From CBDAQR01 sp965199055 (GTDB lineage Bacteria > Pseudomonadota > Gammaproteobacteria > Pseudomonadales > Halieaceae): a DNA stretch of 64,000 nucleotides. The DNA lies in contig CBDAQR010000004.1 of assembly GCA_965199055.1 (NCBI GenBank), positions 992,001 through 1,056,000 of the forward strand, in the 5' to 3' direction. Within the stretch, counting starts at the first letter, position 1. The number at the start of each line of letters is the position of its first letter. Below, one piece after another: positions 8,931 through 17,740 of this stretch. Position numbers and translations under genes: made by a program. The notes below the pieces were generated by a model. The model was not told where the DNA came from. It searched no databases and saw only the letters and a program-made list of their open reading frames with translations.

Positions 8931-10016
8931 ATGGCGGGCAATACCATAGGAAAACTGTTCACTGTAACGAGCTTTGGCGAAAGCCATGGGCCCGCTATAG
9001 GCTGCGTGGTGGATGGCTGTCCCCCCGGGCTGGAGCTGTGCGAAGCCGATTTACAGGTTGATCTTGATAGGCGCAAGCCTGGCACATCTCGCTACACCAC
9101 CCAGCGTCGAGAGGGTGACGAGGTACGAATTCTCTCCGGAGTCTTTGAAGGACGAACCACGGGCACGTCCATAGGTCTGTTGATTGAGAATACTGATCAA
9201 CGCTCTAAAGACTATTCCAATATCAAAGATAGCTTCCGGCCTATGCATGCCGACTATACCTACCAGCAGAAGTATGGGTTTAGGGATTATCGGGGCGGAG
9301 GCCGGTCATCGGCTCGAGAGACCGCCATGCGGGTAGCTGCAGGTGGAATCGCCAAAAAGTACCTCGCGAGCCAGGGCATATCTATTCGCGGCTATCTCGA
9401 ACAGCTGGGACCGATTCGTGCTGAGAAGTTGGACTGGGATGTGGTCGAGACGAATCCGTTCTTCTGTCCTGATCCCGACAAGATTGCGGAGATGGAGTCA
9501 TTCATGGCTGCTCTCAACAAGGATGGCGATTCTGTTGGCGCACGCATTAATGTGGTAGCCAGCGGGGTCATGCCGGGCCTGGGTGATCCGGTCTTCGACC
9601 GGCTCGATGCGGATATCGCCTATGCGATGATGGGTATTAATGCGGTTAAAGGCGTGGAGGTGGGCGCTGGTTTCGACTGCGTCGATGCACGCGGTTCCGA
9701 ACATCGCGATGAGCTTACACCGGAGGGTTTCCTCAGTAATAATGCGGGCGGAGTACTGGGCGGCATCTCATCGGGTCAGGATATTGTTGTCAGCATGGCG
9801 CTCAAACCCACCTCCAGCATTCGCCTGCCTGGCAAGAGCATCGATGTCGCCGGTGAGTCGATAGAAATCGTCACCCACGGTCGTCACGACCCCTGTGTGG
9901 GGATTCGCGCAACACCGATCGCAGAGGCGATGCTGGCTATCGTGTTGCTGGATCATCTGTTACGTCATCGGGGACAGAATGCTGATGTGCAGTGTGAGAC
10001 ACCTGCGATCGGCTGA
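8931..10016 (+). CDS. aroC: Chorismate synthase
   Basis: Last step of the shikimate pathway: converts 5-enolpyruvylshikimate-3-phosphate to chorismate with reduced FMN. 361 residues. Family signatures are GESHGPAIGCVVDG near the N-terminus, FRPMHADYTYQQKYG, the GGGRSSARETA motif and the C-terminal RHDPCVGIRA. The ATG at 8931 is chosen because it gives the usual MAGNTIGKLF beginning; the frame is open seven codons further upstream from a TTG. Its stop overlaps the next start as TGATG. Confidence 0.97.
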   Translation: MAGNTIGKLFTVTSFGESHGPAIGCVVDGCPPGLELCEADLQVDLDRRKPGTSRYTTQRREGDEVRILSGVFEGRTTGTSIGLLIENTDQRSKDYSNIKDSFRPMHADYTYQQKYGFRDYRGGGRSSARETAMRVAAGGIAKKYLASQGISIRGYLEQLGPIRAEKLDWDVVETNPFFCPDPDKIAEMESFMAALNKDGDSVGARINVVASGVMPGLGDPVFDRLDADIAYAMMGINAVKGVEVGAGFDCVDARGSEHRDELTPEGFLSNNAGGVLGGISSGQDIVVSMALKPTSSIRLPGKSIDVAGESIEIVTHGRHDPCVGIRATPIAEAMLAIVLLDHLLRHRGQNADVQCETPAIG

Positions 10017-10258
10017 TGCTGCGCCGTAACCGCAATCGGCGCACCGTATTCCTCGGTGTGCTGGCCACCGCCACCTTTGCCTGGTCGGCTATCTATCAGT
10101 TCGACGTGCCAGCCGCCGAACTGGGTTGGCTGCTGGTCTACTGCGTACTGGGCGTAGCGACAGTGGCGTTGCTGGCGGCAGTTTGTGTAGCAACGCTGGT
10201 TTTACTCGGAAAGCTTAAAAGGATGCTTTTTTCCAGAGATCAGGATGTCTCCAACTGA
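10016..10258 (+). CDS. Small two-TM membrane protein
   Basis: 80 residues with a basic N-terminus (MLRRNRNRR) and two hydrophobic segments at about 10-29 and 36-64, then a charged tail. Translationally coupled to aroC by a 1-bp overlap, which argues that it is a real gene. The 3' end overlaps the convergent ACT-domain gene by 19 bp. The family was not recognised and no function is proposed. Confidence 0.65.
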   Translation: MLRRNRNRRTVFLGVLATATFAWSAIYQFDVPAAELGWLLVYCVLGVATVALLAAVCVATLVLLGKLKRMLFSRDQDVSN

Positions 10259-10764
10259 ACGTCCACGTCCATTTCATTGGCGATAGCGTCTAGATTGTCA
10301 CTGAGTTCATCAATGTCGCCCTGTTCCGGTACCTCTGCCTCGACCCTGGCGTGAAAAATCAGCTCAGAGCTCATAGGAGCTGGTGTGACGTAGCTTTCCA
10401 TGTCCACAACATTGATCTTACGACCACTCAGTGCAGCGGCTATCTCGCGCACGATGCCCGGACGGTCAGGCCCCAGAACCGTTAGCGTCACCAGTCGGGA
10501 ATGGCCACTAGCCTGGGTGTCTGCAGTGCAGGGTGTAACGCGAACGCTAATGCCATCGGCATCGAGAGCTTTGAGTGCGCTCTGCAGGGCGTCACTCGAT
10601 GCTTCAGGCAGTGATACTCGGATCAAGCCGGCAAACTTACCGGCCAATTGAGAAAGACGGCTCTCCAGCCAGTTCCCACCGTGATCTGAAATGGTCTGGG
10701 ACAGGGTTTCTACCAAGCCGGGGCGGTCTTCCCCTATGAAAGTGACTATGAACGTGGCTTGCAC
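10240..10764 (-). CDS. GcvR-like protein with tandem ACT domains
   Basis: 174 residues containing two ACT domains: VTFIGEDRPGLVETLSQ at the start and VTVLGPDRPGIVREIAA in the middle. This is the architecture of the glycine-cleavage repressor GcvR and its relatives, which bind amino acids and act through protein contacts and not DNA. The GTG at 10764 is preferred: a GGAG lies seven bases before it and the first ACT strand begins immediately, although the frame is open for 20 codons more. Convergent with the small membrane gene, divergent from yheU. Confidence 0.8.
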   Translation of the reverse strand: MQATFIVTFIGEDRPGLVETLSQTISDHGGNWLESRLSQLAGKFAGLIRVSLPEASSDALQSALKALDADGISVRVTPCTADTQASGHSRLVTLTVLGPDRPGIVREIAAALSGRKINVVDMESYVTPAPMSSELIFHARVEAEVPEQGDIDELSDNLDAIANEMDVDVQLETS

Positions 10765-10842
10765 GGCTAGACTCCACTTTTCCGATGTGAGGCCGTATAT
10801 TACCCGCACTGTCAGCGAGAGCATAGAGAGGAGATATCCCGC

Positions 10843-11082
10843 ATGGCGCAGTTCGTGCTGATACCGCCTGCGAGCCTGGAGAGCGATACGCTGCAGGCCA
10901 TGCTAGAGGAATTTGTTAGCCGCGATGGTACCGACTATGGACTGCGCGAACTCACTTTGGAAGAGAAAGTCGAAAACCTGAGACAGCAAATACTGCGGGG
11001 TGAACTCGAGCTCGTCTACGACCTTGCCAGTGAACAGTGGGACCTCGTTGATAGTGACCGCCTTGAGGAGTTGAATCTGTGA
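10843..11082 (+). CDS. yheU: YheU family protein (UPF0270)
   Basis: 79-residue acidic protein of the YheU family. The diagnostic segment is EFVSRDGTDYG followed by ELTLEEKVENLRQQI, closely like E. coli YheU. Function unknown. First gene of a tightly coupled set reaching to the methyltransferase ending at 15891; its stop overlaps the tusA GTG start as GTGA. Confidence 0.85.
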   Translation: MAQFVLIPPASLESDTLQAMLEEFVSRDGTDYGLRELTLEEKVENLRQQILRGELELVYDLASEQWDLVDSDRLEELNL

Positions 11083-11318
11083 CCGAGCAAGTCGATAGCC
11101 AACTGGATGCGACGGGACTGCTGTGCCCGGAGCCGGTGATGCTGCTGCATAATGCGGTGCGTGACATAGAGGTAGGCCAGGTTATCGAGGTGCTGGCCAC
11201 CGACCCCTCAACCCGGCGGGATATTCCTCAGTTTTGTCAATTTCTGGGTCATGAACTTTTGGTCCAGGAGGAGCGAGACGGAAACTTTCGCTACCTGATC
11301 CGTAAGCTCGATTCATGA
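11079..11318 (+). CDS. tusA: Sulfur carrier protein TusA
   Basis: 79-residue TusA-fold protein. The active cysteine is in LDATGLLCPEPVM, the hallmark CPxP site that carries persulfide sulfur toward tRNA 2-thiouridine and other sulfur-transfer routes; cytoplasmic. GTG start within GTGA overlapping yheU, and an ATGA overlap with the next gene. TusA and YheU relatives are often neighbours in gammaproteobacteria. Confidence 0.88.
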   Translation: MTEQVDSQLDATGLLCPEPVMLLHNAVRDIEVGQVIEVLATDPSTRRDIPQFCQFLGHELLVQEERDGNFRYLIRKLDS

Positions 11319-11848
11319 ACCAAACGATAGAAGACATTTTCAACACAACGTTCTACCCATGCTATCGCACGCGTCTGGTCGGTGGTGCAGAAGAGCCCTT
11401 CTATGAGCCAGCGAAAAGCCCCGGTAATGACAACCTGGTCTATTACAGGGAAGATTTCGCGGCCAGTGCGCTGCACGAAGTTGCGCACTGGTGTATAGCG
11501 GGTCGGCGTCGCAGGCAGTTGCCTGATTTTGGTTATTGGTACCAACCTGACGGGCGCAGCGCCGAACAACAGCGCGCTTTCGAGGCCGTTGAAGTGAAAC
11601 CGCAGGCCATCGAGTGGCATTTCGCCCGAGCCTGCGGGTTGGCTTTCAGGGTTAGCGCAGACAATCTTGACGGCGAGCGGGGCAATCCGGCCGACTTTGT
11701 AAACCGGGTTGCGGCTCAGGCGAGGGCCTATTGTGTAGAGCAGGCTTTGCCTGAACGTGCCAGGGAGTTTCGAGATGCGCTGGCTCGGCACTTTGCTATC
11801 GACGCGCTCCCGGATCCCGCGGTTTTCGCAAGCGAGATCGCGGCGTGA
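11315..11848 (+). CDS. epmC: Elongation factor P hydroxylase (EpmC/YfcM)
   Basis: 177 residues matching the EpmC family, which hydroxylates the modified lysine of elongation factor P. The motif LHEVAHWCIAGRRRR with its HExxH-like metal site is characteristic, as is DFGYWYQPDGR. EF-P modification by EpmA/EpmB is expected elsewhere in the genome and is not seen here. Four-base overlaps on both sides. Confidence 0.9.
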   Translation: MNQTIEDIFNTTFYPCYRTRLVGGAEEPFYEPAKSPGNDNLVYYREDFAASALHEVAHWCIAGRRRRQLPDFGYWYQPDGRSAEQQRAFEAVEVKPQAIEWHFARACGLAFRVSADNLDGERGNPADFVNRVAAQARAYCVEQALPERAREFRDALARHFAIDALPDPAVFASEIAA

Positions 11849-12756
11849 AATCACAGCTTTATCTCGTCGATGCGTCGATCTACATCTTCAGGGCCTATTT
11901 CTCTCTGCCGGAACGATGGCATAGTCCAGAGGGCTACCCACTAAACGCCGTATACGGGTACAGCAGTTTTCTGGTCGAACTACTGCAGGTGCTAAAGAGT
12001 AATGCTGATACGCTGTATTTCACCGCGAGCTTTGATGAAAGTCTCGGTAGCGGCTTTCGCCACCAGATCTATCCAGGGTATAAGGCGAGCCGAGAGTTAC
12101 CCGATGAGGCACTCGCATTCCAATTGGCTGCATGCCGGCAGGTGACCGAGCTGCTGGGTATCGCCTGTTTTGGGGGTGAAGCTTTCGAAGCAGATGACTA
12201 CATAGCAAGTCTTGCTCGACTCGGCCGCGAGCAGGGGGCAGAGGTCACGATCGTGAGTCGCGATAAAGATCTCGGCCAACTGCTGTTGCGCAACCAGGAT
12301 ACGCTCTGGGATTACGCCGCGGACAGCAAAATGAGCCGCTATGGGTTTCAAGAAAAGTTTGGCGTGTTGCCTGAGCAGTTTCCTGATTATCAGGGCCTGG
12401 TGGGCGACTCCGTTGACGATATTCCCGGTGTGCCGGCGGTGGGGGCCAAAACAGGCGCCGCCCTGATAGCCCATTTTGGTGATCTCGAAACCTTGGAACC
12501 GGCGCGCGGCAATTTGAAGGAGCTAGGACTTCGAGGTGCGGCGCGCATTAGCGAGAATCTCAATCAGTATTGGGATCAAGCTTTATTGTCACGTCGCCTG
12601 GCAAAGCTCGATGATTCTATTGCAGGTGTGAGGCTGCCAGCGGCCTTCGAAATCGTTCCTGACAAAATGCAGAAAGCGTTGGATTATCTAACTGACATCG
12701 GTCTTTCAGGCGCTGTGCTACAGCGGCTGCAGCGCCTAATGCGCGAGTCCTCGTGA
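11845..12756 (+). CDS. Stand-alone 5'-3' exonuclease / flap endonuclease (Xni/ExoIX-like)
   Basis: 303-residue PIN/5'-3' exonuclease-fold protein like the N-terminal nuclease domain of DNA polymerase I without the polymerase. Metal-binding acidic motifs are VDASIYIFRA, EADDYIA, SRDKDLGQLL and GDSVDDIPGV; the last leads into the helix-hairpin-helix PAVGAKTGAALI. The YKASR segment fits the substrate-gripping arch. GTG start in a GTGA overlap with epmC. Intact. Confidence 0.88.
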   Translation: MKSQLYLVDASIYIFRAYFSLPERWHSPEGYPLNAVYGYSSFLVELLQVLKSNADTLYFTASFDESLGSGFRHQIYPGYKASRELPDEALAFQLAACRQVTELLGIACFGGEAFEADDYIASLARLGREQGAEVTIVSRDKDLGQLLLRNQDTLWDYAADSKMSRYGFQEKFGVLPEQFPDYQGLVGDSVDDIPGVPAVGAKTGAALIAHFGDLETLEPARGNLKELGLRGAARISENLNQYWDQALLSRRLAKLDDSIAGVRLPAAFEIVPDKMQKALDYLTDIGLSGAVLQRLQRLMRESS

Positions 12757-13856
12757 AGGTTGTTGCCGACAGTAACCTGCTGGGTGTCGAAGAACTGTTT
12801 TCGATGCTGGGGGACGTCGAAATGGTCGAGGGGCGCAGCATTAGCACGCGCACGCTTGAGGGCGCCGACATTGTGCTGGTCCGATCAGTGACCCGCGTTG
12901 ATGCTGAGCTGCTAGGCGACTGCAGGCCAGGCTTCATCGGCACAGCTACCAGCGGCTACGATCATATTGACCGCGCTTTGCTAGAGTCACGTGGCATCGA
13001 ATTTGCCCATGCGCCCGGCTCGAACGCAGACTCCGTCGTGGATTATGTGCTAAGCGCAATAGCCCGTTGTGATGACATGCTTGAGCGCCTGTTAGCAGGC
13101 GCCAGTGTCGGTATCGTCGGTTACGGGCACATCGGCAGGGCTGTAGGCGCAAGGCTGGAAAAGCTTGGAGCCGAGATCCGCGCTTATGATCCCTGGCTGG
13201 CGTTGGAGAAACAGCCGGTGTTGACAGATCTCGACCGGGTTTTGGACTCTGATATTGTTTCTGTTCACGCTCAGCTGACCGATGCCGAGCCCTGGCCGAG
13301 TCGCCACCTGTTGAGTGCGTCAGCGCTAAACAGCATACGCCCGGGTACGCTGCTAATTAATGCGGCACGGGGAGAGATCATTGATAGCGCAGCGCTGCTT
13401 GAACGATTAAGGGTCGAGCCCGAGCGGCGGGTGATTCTTGATGTCTGGGAGGGCGAGCCTAATGTGCCAGAGGCGCTCTTGAGCCGTTGTCTTTTCGGAA
13501 CGGCGCACGTTGCCGGGTATAGCAGTGATAGCAAGCGACGCGCTACCTACCAGTTGCGGCTGGCGTGTCAGCGATGGCTCGGGAGGGACACCGAGGGATG
13601 GAGCTATGCGGCGCCCAGTGGACCCAAAGTCGAGATCCCTATCGGGTACAAGGGTGCCGATCTGGTGCGCTTTGTGCTGGCACAGGTCTACGACATTGCA
13701 GTTGACGATGCGCTGCTCAGAGCTCGTGTGCCGGAGAGTTTCGACATGTTACGTAAAGAGTATCGAGAGCGGCGAGAGCTCTCGCTGGTAGACATTATCA
13801 ATAAATCTGAATTGGACAGTGGGCAGTTGCAGCTGCTGGAAGCACTTGGATGTTGA
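12753..13856 (+). CDS. pdxB: 4-phosphoerythronate dehydrogenase
   Basis: Second step of the DXP-dependent pyridoxal-5'-phosphate pathway, oxidising 4-phosphoerythronate with NAD. 367 residues of the D-2-hydroxyacid dehydrogenase superfamily. The NAD-binding motif is VGIVGYGHIGRAVGARL, the catalytic region includes LINAARGEIID and VWEGEPNVP, and a C-terminal PdxB-type domain extends beyond simple dehydrogenases. GTG start in a GTGA overlap with the exonuclease gene; its last 7 bp overlap the next start. Confidence 0.94.
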   Translation: MKVVADSNLLGVEELFSMLGDVEMVEGRSISTRTLEGADIVLVRSVTRVDAELLGDCRPGFIGTATSGYDHIDRALLESRGIEFAHAPGSNADSVVDYVLSAIARCDDMLERLLAGASVGIVGYGHIGRAVGARLEKLGAEIRAYDPWLALEKQPVLTDLDRVLDSDIVSVHAQLTDAEPWPSRHLLSASALNSIRPGTLLINAARGEIIDSAALLERLRVEPERRVILDVWEGEPNVPEALLSRCLFGTAHVAGYSSDSKRRATYQLRLACQRWLGRDTEGWSYAAPSGPKVEIPIGYKGADLVRFVLAQVYDIAVDDALLRARVPESFDMLRKEYRERRELSLVDIINKSELDSGQLQLLEALGC

Positions 13857-14977
13857 AAATTGGCTTGCTGATAAACCCGTGGGCTGGAGTGGGCGGCAGC
13901 GTTGCTCTGAAAGGTAGCGATGGCGAGGCGGTGCGCGAGAAAGCAATGGCCTTGGGAGCGAGCCAGCGCGCGGTGCAGCGGACTCAACGATGCTTTCAGC
14001 GCCTGGAGGCGCAAGCCGCACAGGTTCAGATAGTATGTTGGGGTGGTGCTATGGGGGCCGATGCGCTGATTGATACCGGGCTGGCGTACACGGTCCACGG
14101 CCAGCCGGCCGCCGACCCCAGCGGTCCTGGCGGTACACAGCGGGCAGCCAGAGCGCTGGCGGCTTTGGATATCGATGTGTTGGTGTTCACGGGTGGAGAC
14201 GGCACCGCGCGGGATGTACTGGATGCCGTGGGTAGTGAAGTTCCAAGCCTCGGTATACCCAGCGGCGTCAAAATGCACTCTGGGGTCTATGCCGTCTCAC
14301 CGGAAGCGGCGGGGGATTTGCTCTGTGAGTTGGCACGCGCCGGGCTCGTGAATCTGCAGTTGCGCGAAGTGAGAGATATAGATGAGACCGCGTTTCGTGA
14401 GGGCGTAGTCCGAGCTCAATTCTACGGTGAGTTGCTGACCCCCGAAGAAGGCCGCTTTCTGCAGCACACGAAAATTTCAGGCGTTGAGAGTCAGGAGCTG
14501 GTAGCCGAGGATATTGCTGCTGACATCGTCGAGGGCCTGCGTGACGACACGCTCTATCTGCTGGGGCCAGGATCCACTACTGCAGCGATCCCTGCTGCAC
14601 TGGGAGAAGAGGGCACATTGCTGGGTGTCGATCTGCTCCGAGGTGGCGCATTGGTTGGCCGGGATCTCACTGCCAACATGCTGCTAGACGCGGTTGCTGC
14701 TCACGAGGGGCCTGCGCAAATCATCGTGACAGCGATTGGCGGTCAGGGGCATGTATTTGGCCGAGGTAATCAACAGTTCAGCCCGGAGCTTATCCGGGCC
14801 GTCGGCGTTGATAATATTTGTGTCGTCGCCGGTAAAGGCAAACTCGCCGGACTCGAGGGCAGGCCGCTTCTGGTCGACACCAATGACCCCGAACTGGACG
14901 CGGAGCTGTGTGGCTACCGGCGCGTGATCACCGGCTACCATGACGAGGTACTTTACCCTTTGGCGGCTTCGCCATGA
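13850..14977 (+). CDS. ATP-NAD kinase family protein
   Basis: 375 residues of the NAD-kinase/diacylglycerol-kinase fold (COG3199-like). The nucleotide motif is VFTGGDGTARDVLDAVG, followed by LGIPSGVKMHSGVYA, and the C-terminal half contains AIGGQGHVFGRGNQQ. These large paralogues of NadK are common in gammaproteobacteria and their substrate is not settled; NAD phosphorylation is possible but unproven. Overlaps pdxB by 7 bp and the next gene by 4 bp. Confidence 0.8.
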   Translation: MLKIGLLINPWAGVGGSVALKGSDGEAVREKAMALGASQRAVQRTQRCFQRLEAQAAQVQIVCWGGAMGADALIDTGLAYTVHGQPAADPSGPGGTQRAARALAALDIDVLVFTGGDGTARDVLDAVGSEVPSLGIPSGVKMHSGVYAVSPEAAGDLLCELARAGLVNLQLREVRDIDETAFREGVVRAQFYGELLTPEEGRFLQHTKISGVESQELVAEDIAADIVEGLRDDTLYLLGPGSTTAAIPAALGEEGTLLGVDLLRGGALVGRDLTANMLLDAVAAHEGPAQIIVTAIGGQGHVFGRGNQQFSPELIRAVGVDNICVVAGKGKLAGLEGRPLLVDTNDPELDAELCGYRRVITGYHDEVLYPLAASP

Positions 14978-15891
14978 TGGATAGCGCGGTTTTACCTATT
15001 GTGGAACAGCGATTGGCCGAGTCCGCTGGAGATTCCCGTCGGCTTTTGCATGGCCGTGGTCGGCTGTTTAAGGGCTATGAACAGCTCTCCATAGATTGTT
15101 ATCACCCCGTTATCGTAATTACCCAGTTTGCTGATTTGCCCGATGCTGATATTGCGGCACTTGCTGAAGAGCTTTGGGTCATCGGCCAGCCTCACGGTAT
15201 TCAGGCCGTTGCTCTGCAAAAGCGACAGCTACGCGATGCTTCTGTGCAGTGCCTGTGCGGTCAAATGCCACCCAAACTCGTTGCGCGGGAAAACGGCTTA
15301 GAGTTCGCGGTGCAATTGGGGGGTAGGCAGAACTTGGGTTTCTTCCTGGATATGGCGGTAGCCAGAGGATGGCTGGCAGAGCGTGCCGGTGGACGCAGCG
15401 TGCTGAATTTGTTCGCGTACACCTGTGCATTCTCCGTAGTCGCCAGTGCCGCAGGTGCAGCCCAGGTGGTGAACCTGGATATGTCCGCTGCAGCGTTGCG
15501 CCAGGGTCAACAAAATCACCAGCGCAATGGTTTGCGCTCTGGGGCGCGTTTTCTGTCGCAGGACCTGTTTCGCAGTTGGTCGCGACTACGCAAAACGGCA
15601 CCCTATGACATTGTCATCGTTGATCCGCCCAGCAGGCAGCCGGGTAGCTTTGTAGCTGAGGCGGATTACGCGCGAGTGATACGTAAGTTGCCCGCACTGT
15701 GCAACGAAGGCGCAGACCTGTTGTTGTGCCTGAATTCGCCGCATCTCGAGACAGCGTTTCTCCTCGAACTGGTCGCAAGCACAGCGCCTGAGCTCAAGCT
15801 GCAAAAACGGCTACCGAATCCCGTCGAGTTCGCTGATATCAACGAAGAACTCAGCTTGAAGGTATTTCACTACTCTTTACTGAGTAAGTAG
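14974..15891 (+). CDS. Class I SAM-dependent methyltransferase, RlmI/RlmK-like
   Basis: 305 residues of the COG1092-type rRNA methyltransferase family. SAM motif: VLNLFAYTCAFSVVASAAG followed by VVNLDMS; catalytic motif VIVDPPSRQ. The N-terminal part LFKGYEQLSIDCYHP resembles the substrate-recognition region of 23S rRNA m5C/m7G enzymes, but the exact base is not assignable. Last gene of the overlapping yheU-onward operon; its 3' end overlaps the convergent gene by 22 bp. Confidence 0.8.
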   Translation: MMDSAVLPIVEQRLAESAGDSRRLLHGRGRLFKGYEQLSIDCYHPVIVITQFADLPDADIAALAEELWVIGQPHGIQAVALQKRQLRDASVQCLCGQMPPKLVARENGLEFAVQLGGRQNLGFFLDMAVARGWLAERAGGRSVLNLFAYTCAFSVVASAAGAAQVVNLDMSAAALRQGQQNHQRNGLRSGARFLSQDLFRSWSRLRKTAPYDIVIVDPPSRQPGSFVAEADYARVIRKLPALCNEGADLLLCLNSPHLETAFLLELVASTAPELKLQKRLPNPVEFADINEELSLKVFHYSLLSK

Positions 15892-16316
15892 TGCATCACC
15901 TGCTGGATGAAGATGGATGATCCATCGCGCAGCGCGCGACGTACTTGCATAATGTTCGTCATGGAGCGCTCCATCACTGATGGAGGCAGACCATCATCCA
16001 CGTCGTCGTCCGGGATGCCAAGATCGATCTCGGAGCGAGATGAGAGCAACAGGAAACCGCTCTGACTCAGTACCGCCTGGTCCAGCGCTTCCTCACGAAT
16101 CGTCTCATCGAAATTGATATAGCCGGCTTCTGCGAGCCAGACCATGGCGCTAAAGCAGGCCTGGTGACGTTCCGAATGTAGGCCAAATTCGTCCGGCGTG
16201 TCGGGACCGCATACCTCATCGACGTAAAGGATGGTTTTGCGAGGAAAGCTGGAGTAGAGCCGCAGCATGATGAGTGCGCAGTCGCGATAGAAATCGTCTA
16301 TATGCAGGTCAGCCAT
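15870..16316 (-). CDS. Unrecognised 148-residue protein, IS element abutting its start
   Basis: Predicted mostly helical, acidic protein (MADLHIDDFYRDC at the start, an aspartate-rich DDDVDDG stretch mid-way, HYLLSKE at the end). I do not recognise the family. The ATG at 16316-16314 directly touches the end of an IS-A fragment at 16317, so its native leader, ribosome-binding site and promoter have been replaced by IS DNA. A GTG inside the IS nine codons upstream is in frame and could give a fused start. Intact coding frame but expression is doubtful. Convergent overlap with the methyltransferase gene. Confidence 0.65.
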   Translation of the reverse strand: MADLHIDDFYRDCALIMLRLYSSFPRKTILYVDEVCGPDTPDEFGLHSERHQACFSAMVWLAEAGYINFDETIREEALDQAVLSQSGFLLLSSRSEIDLGIPDDDVDDGLPPSVMERSMTNIMQVRRALRDGSSIFIQQVMHYLLSKE

Positions 16317-16488
16317 TGTAAGTACCCCGTAAAATAGCGCCACTCATACGTAGAAATTTCTATAAACTAACGTGATAGGAGTTTTTACATATGCGCAAAT
16401 CGAAGTTCAGCGAAACGCAGATTGTGGCGTTTCTCAAACAAGCAGAAAGCGGAGTGCCGGTTCCGGACATATGTCGAGAGCATGGCAT
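16317..16488 (+). mobile_element. IS-A 5' fragment (IS3 family), left copy
   Basis: 172-bp 5' end of the element found whole at 42094-43284: terminal TGTAAGTACCCC, a TAGAAATTTCTA palindrome, and the first part of orfA from the ATG at 16391 (MRKSKFSETQ...). It is cut at the trinucleotide CAT where IS-B begins. The 3' remainder of IS-A is absent; the other side of IS-B carries a mirror copy of this same fragment. Confidence 0.93.
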
Positions 16489-16559
16489 TGTAGTGGCACA
16501 CTGAATTTGGCCACCTGAATCTGGGTGATACTATCACCCCTCAAGACACAGGTGAGCAA

Positions 16560-16874
16560 ATGACCAAACGATCCAGACCAAACTTTAGCCCGGAGTTTCG
16601 ACTCGAAGTCGCACAATTAGTCGTTGACCAAGGCTATACCGTCAGAGCCGCGAGTGAAGCGATGAACGTCAGTAAATCTTCAGTGGAGGGCTGGGTTCGC
16701 CAGCTTCGGCTAGAGCGCTCGGGAGAAACACCTCAGAAAGGCACGCCACTGACCGAGGAGCAGCGCCGTATTCGCGACCTGGAACGTCAGATCAAACGGC
16801 TGGAAACAGAGAAAGACATATTAAAAAAGGGTATGGCTCTCTTGATGTCCGACGAGCTGAAAAATATTCGATAA
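16560..16874 (+). CDS. IS-B OrfA (IS3-family transposase, DNA-binding subunit)
   Basis: 104 residues: helix-turn-helix (YTVRAASEAMNVSKSSVEGWV, split here by the family's usual spacing) then a leucine-zipper coiled coil (IRDLERQIKRLETEKDILKK). The slippery A_AAA_AAG falls in the ILKK codons, the classic site where a -1 shift produces the OrfAB transposase. Confidence 0.9.
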   Translation: MTKRSRPNFSPEFRLEVAQLVVDQGYTVRAASEAMNVSKSSVEGWVRQLRLERSGETPQKGTPLTEEQRRIRDLERQIKRLETEKDILKKGMALLMSDELKNIR

Positions 16875-16906
16875 TTCAGCGGTTACAAGAGAGCTATCCC
16901 GTTAAG

Positions 16907-17740
16907 TTGCTATGCCATGTCTTTGATATTCAACGCAGTAGCTACCGATATTGGCGAGAGCGCCCGAAGGGTGACAACTCCCATCGTTGCAGGCTTAAGC
17001 TTATGGTTCACGCTGCTCACCGCCTAAGTGGTGGCTCAGCTGGTGCAAGAACCGTTGCCCAGATCGTTAGCCGTAATGGAACGCCATTGACTCGTTACGT
17101 TGCGGGTAAGTTGATGAAGGAGTTGGGACTGGTGAGTAGCCAGCTTCCAAAACACGCCTATAAGCGTGCTGACAAGCTACACGTAGCCATTCCAAATACC
17201 TTGAATCGGCAGTTTTCTGTAGCAGAACCCAACCAGGTGTGGTGCAGCGATATTACATATATTTGGACGGGTCAACGCTGGGCCTATCTAGCCATGATAC
17301 TGGATCTCTACGCGAGAAAACCGGTTGGTTGGGCGTTTTCTTATCGGGCCGACAGTGAACTGACCCGTAAGGCGTTGATGATGGCTTATGAATCCAGAGG
17401 AAGACCAAAGGGAGTGCTATTCCACTCGGATCAGGGAGTTCAGTACACCAGTACAAAATTCCGTCAGCATCTCTGGCGGTATCAGATACAACAGAGCATG
17501 AGTCGACGGGGAAACTGCTGGGATAACGCGCCAATGGAGCGCTTCTTCCGCAGCCTAAAAACCGAGTGGGTTCCAGAGACGGGCTATCGGAGTTTTACTG
17601 AAGCCAAGCAGTCAATCAATGACTATATCGTGAGGTACTACAACTCGATCAGACCGCATTCGAATAACAACATGAAAACACCCAATCAGGCAGAAAACGA
17701 ATACTGGAAAGCTTATAAAACCGTGGCCAGTTTTAGTTGA
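16907..17740 (+). CDS. IS-B OrfB (IS3-family DDE integrase domain)
   Basis: 277 residues in the -1 frame relative to orfA; expected to be made as an OrfAB fusion beginning GYGSLDVRRAEKYS. DDE residues are in WCSDITYIW, FHSDQGVQYTS and NAPMERFFRSLKTE. Intact and identical to the reversed copy at 44738-45571, so probably recently active. Confidence 0.92.
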   Translation: MLCHVFDIQRSSYRYWRERPKGDNSHRCRLKLMVHAAHRLSGGSAGARTVAQIVSRNGTPLTRYVAGKLMKELGLVSSQLPKHAYKRADKLHVAIPNTLNRQFSVAEPNQVWCSDITYIWTGQRWAYLAMILDLYARKPVGWAFSYRADSELTRKALMMAYESRGRPKGVLFHSDQGVQYTSTKFRQHLWRYQIQQSMSRRGNCWDNAPMERFFRSLKTEWVPETGYRSFTEAKQSINDYIVRYYNSIRPHSNNNMKTPNQAENEYWKAYKTVASFS

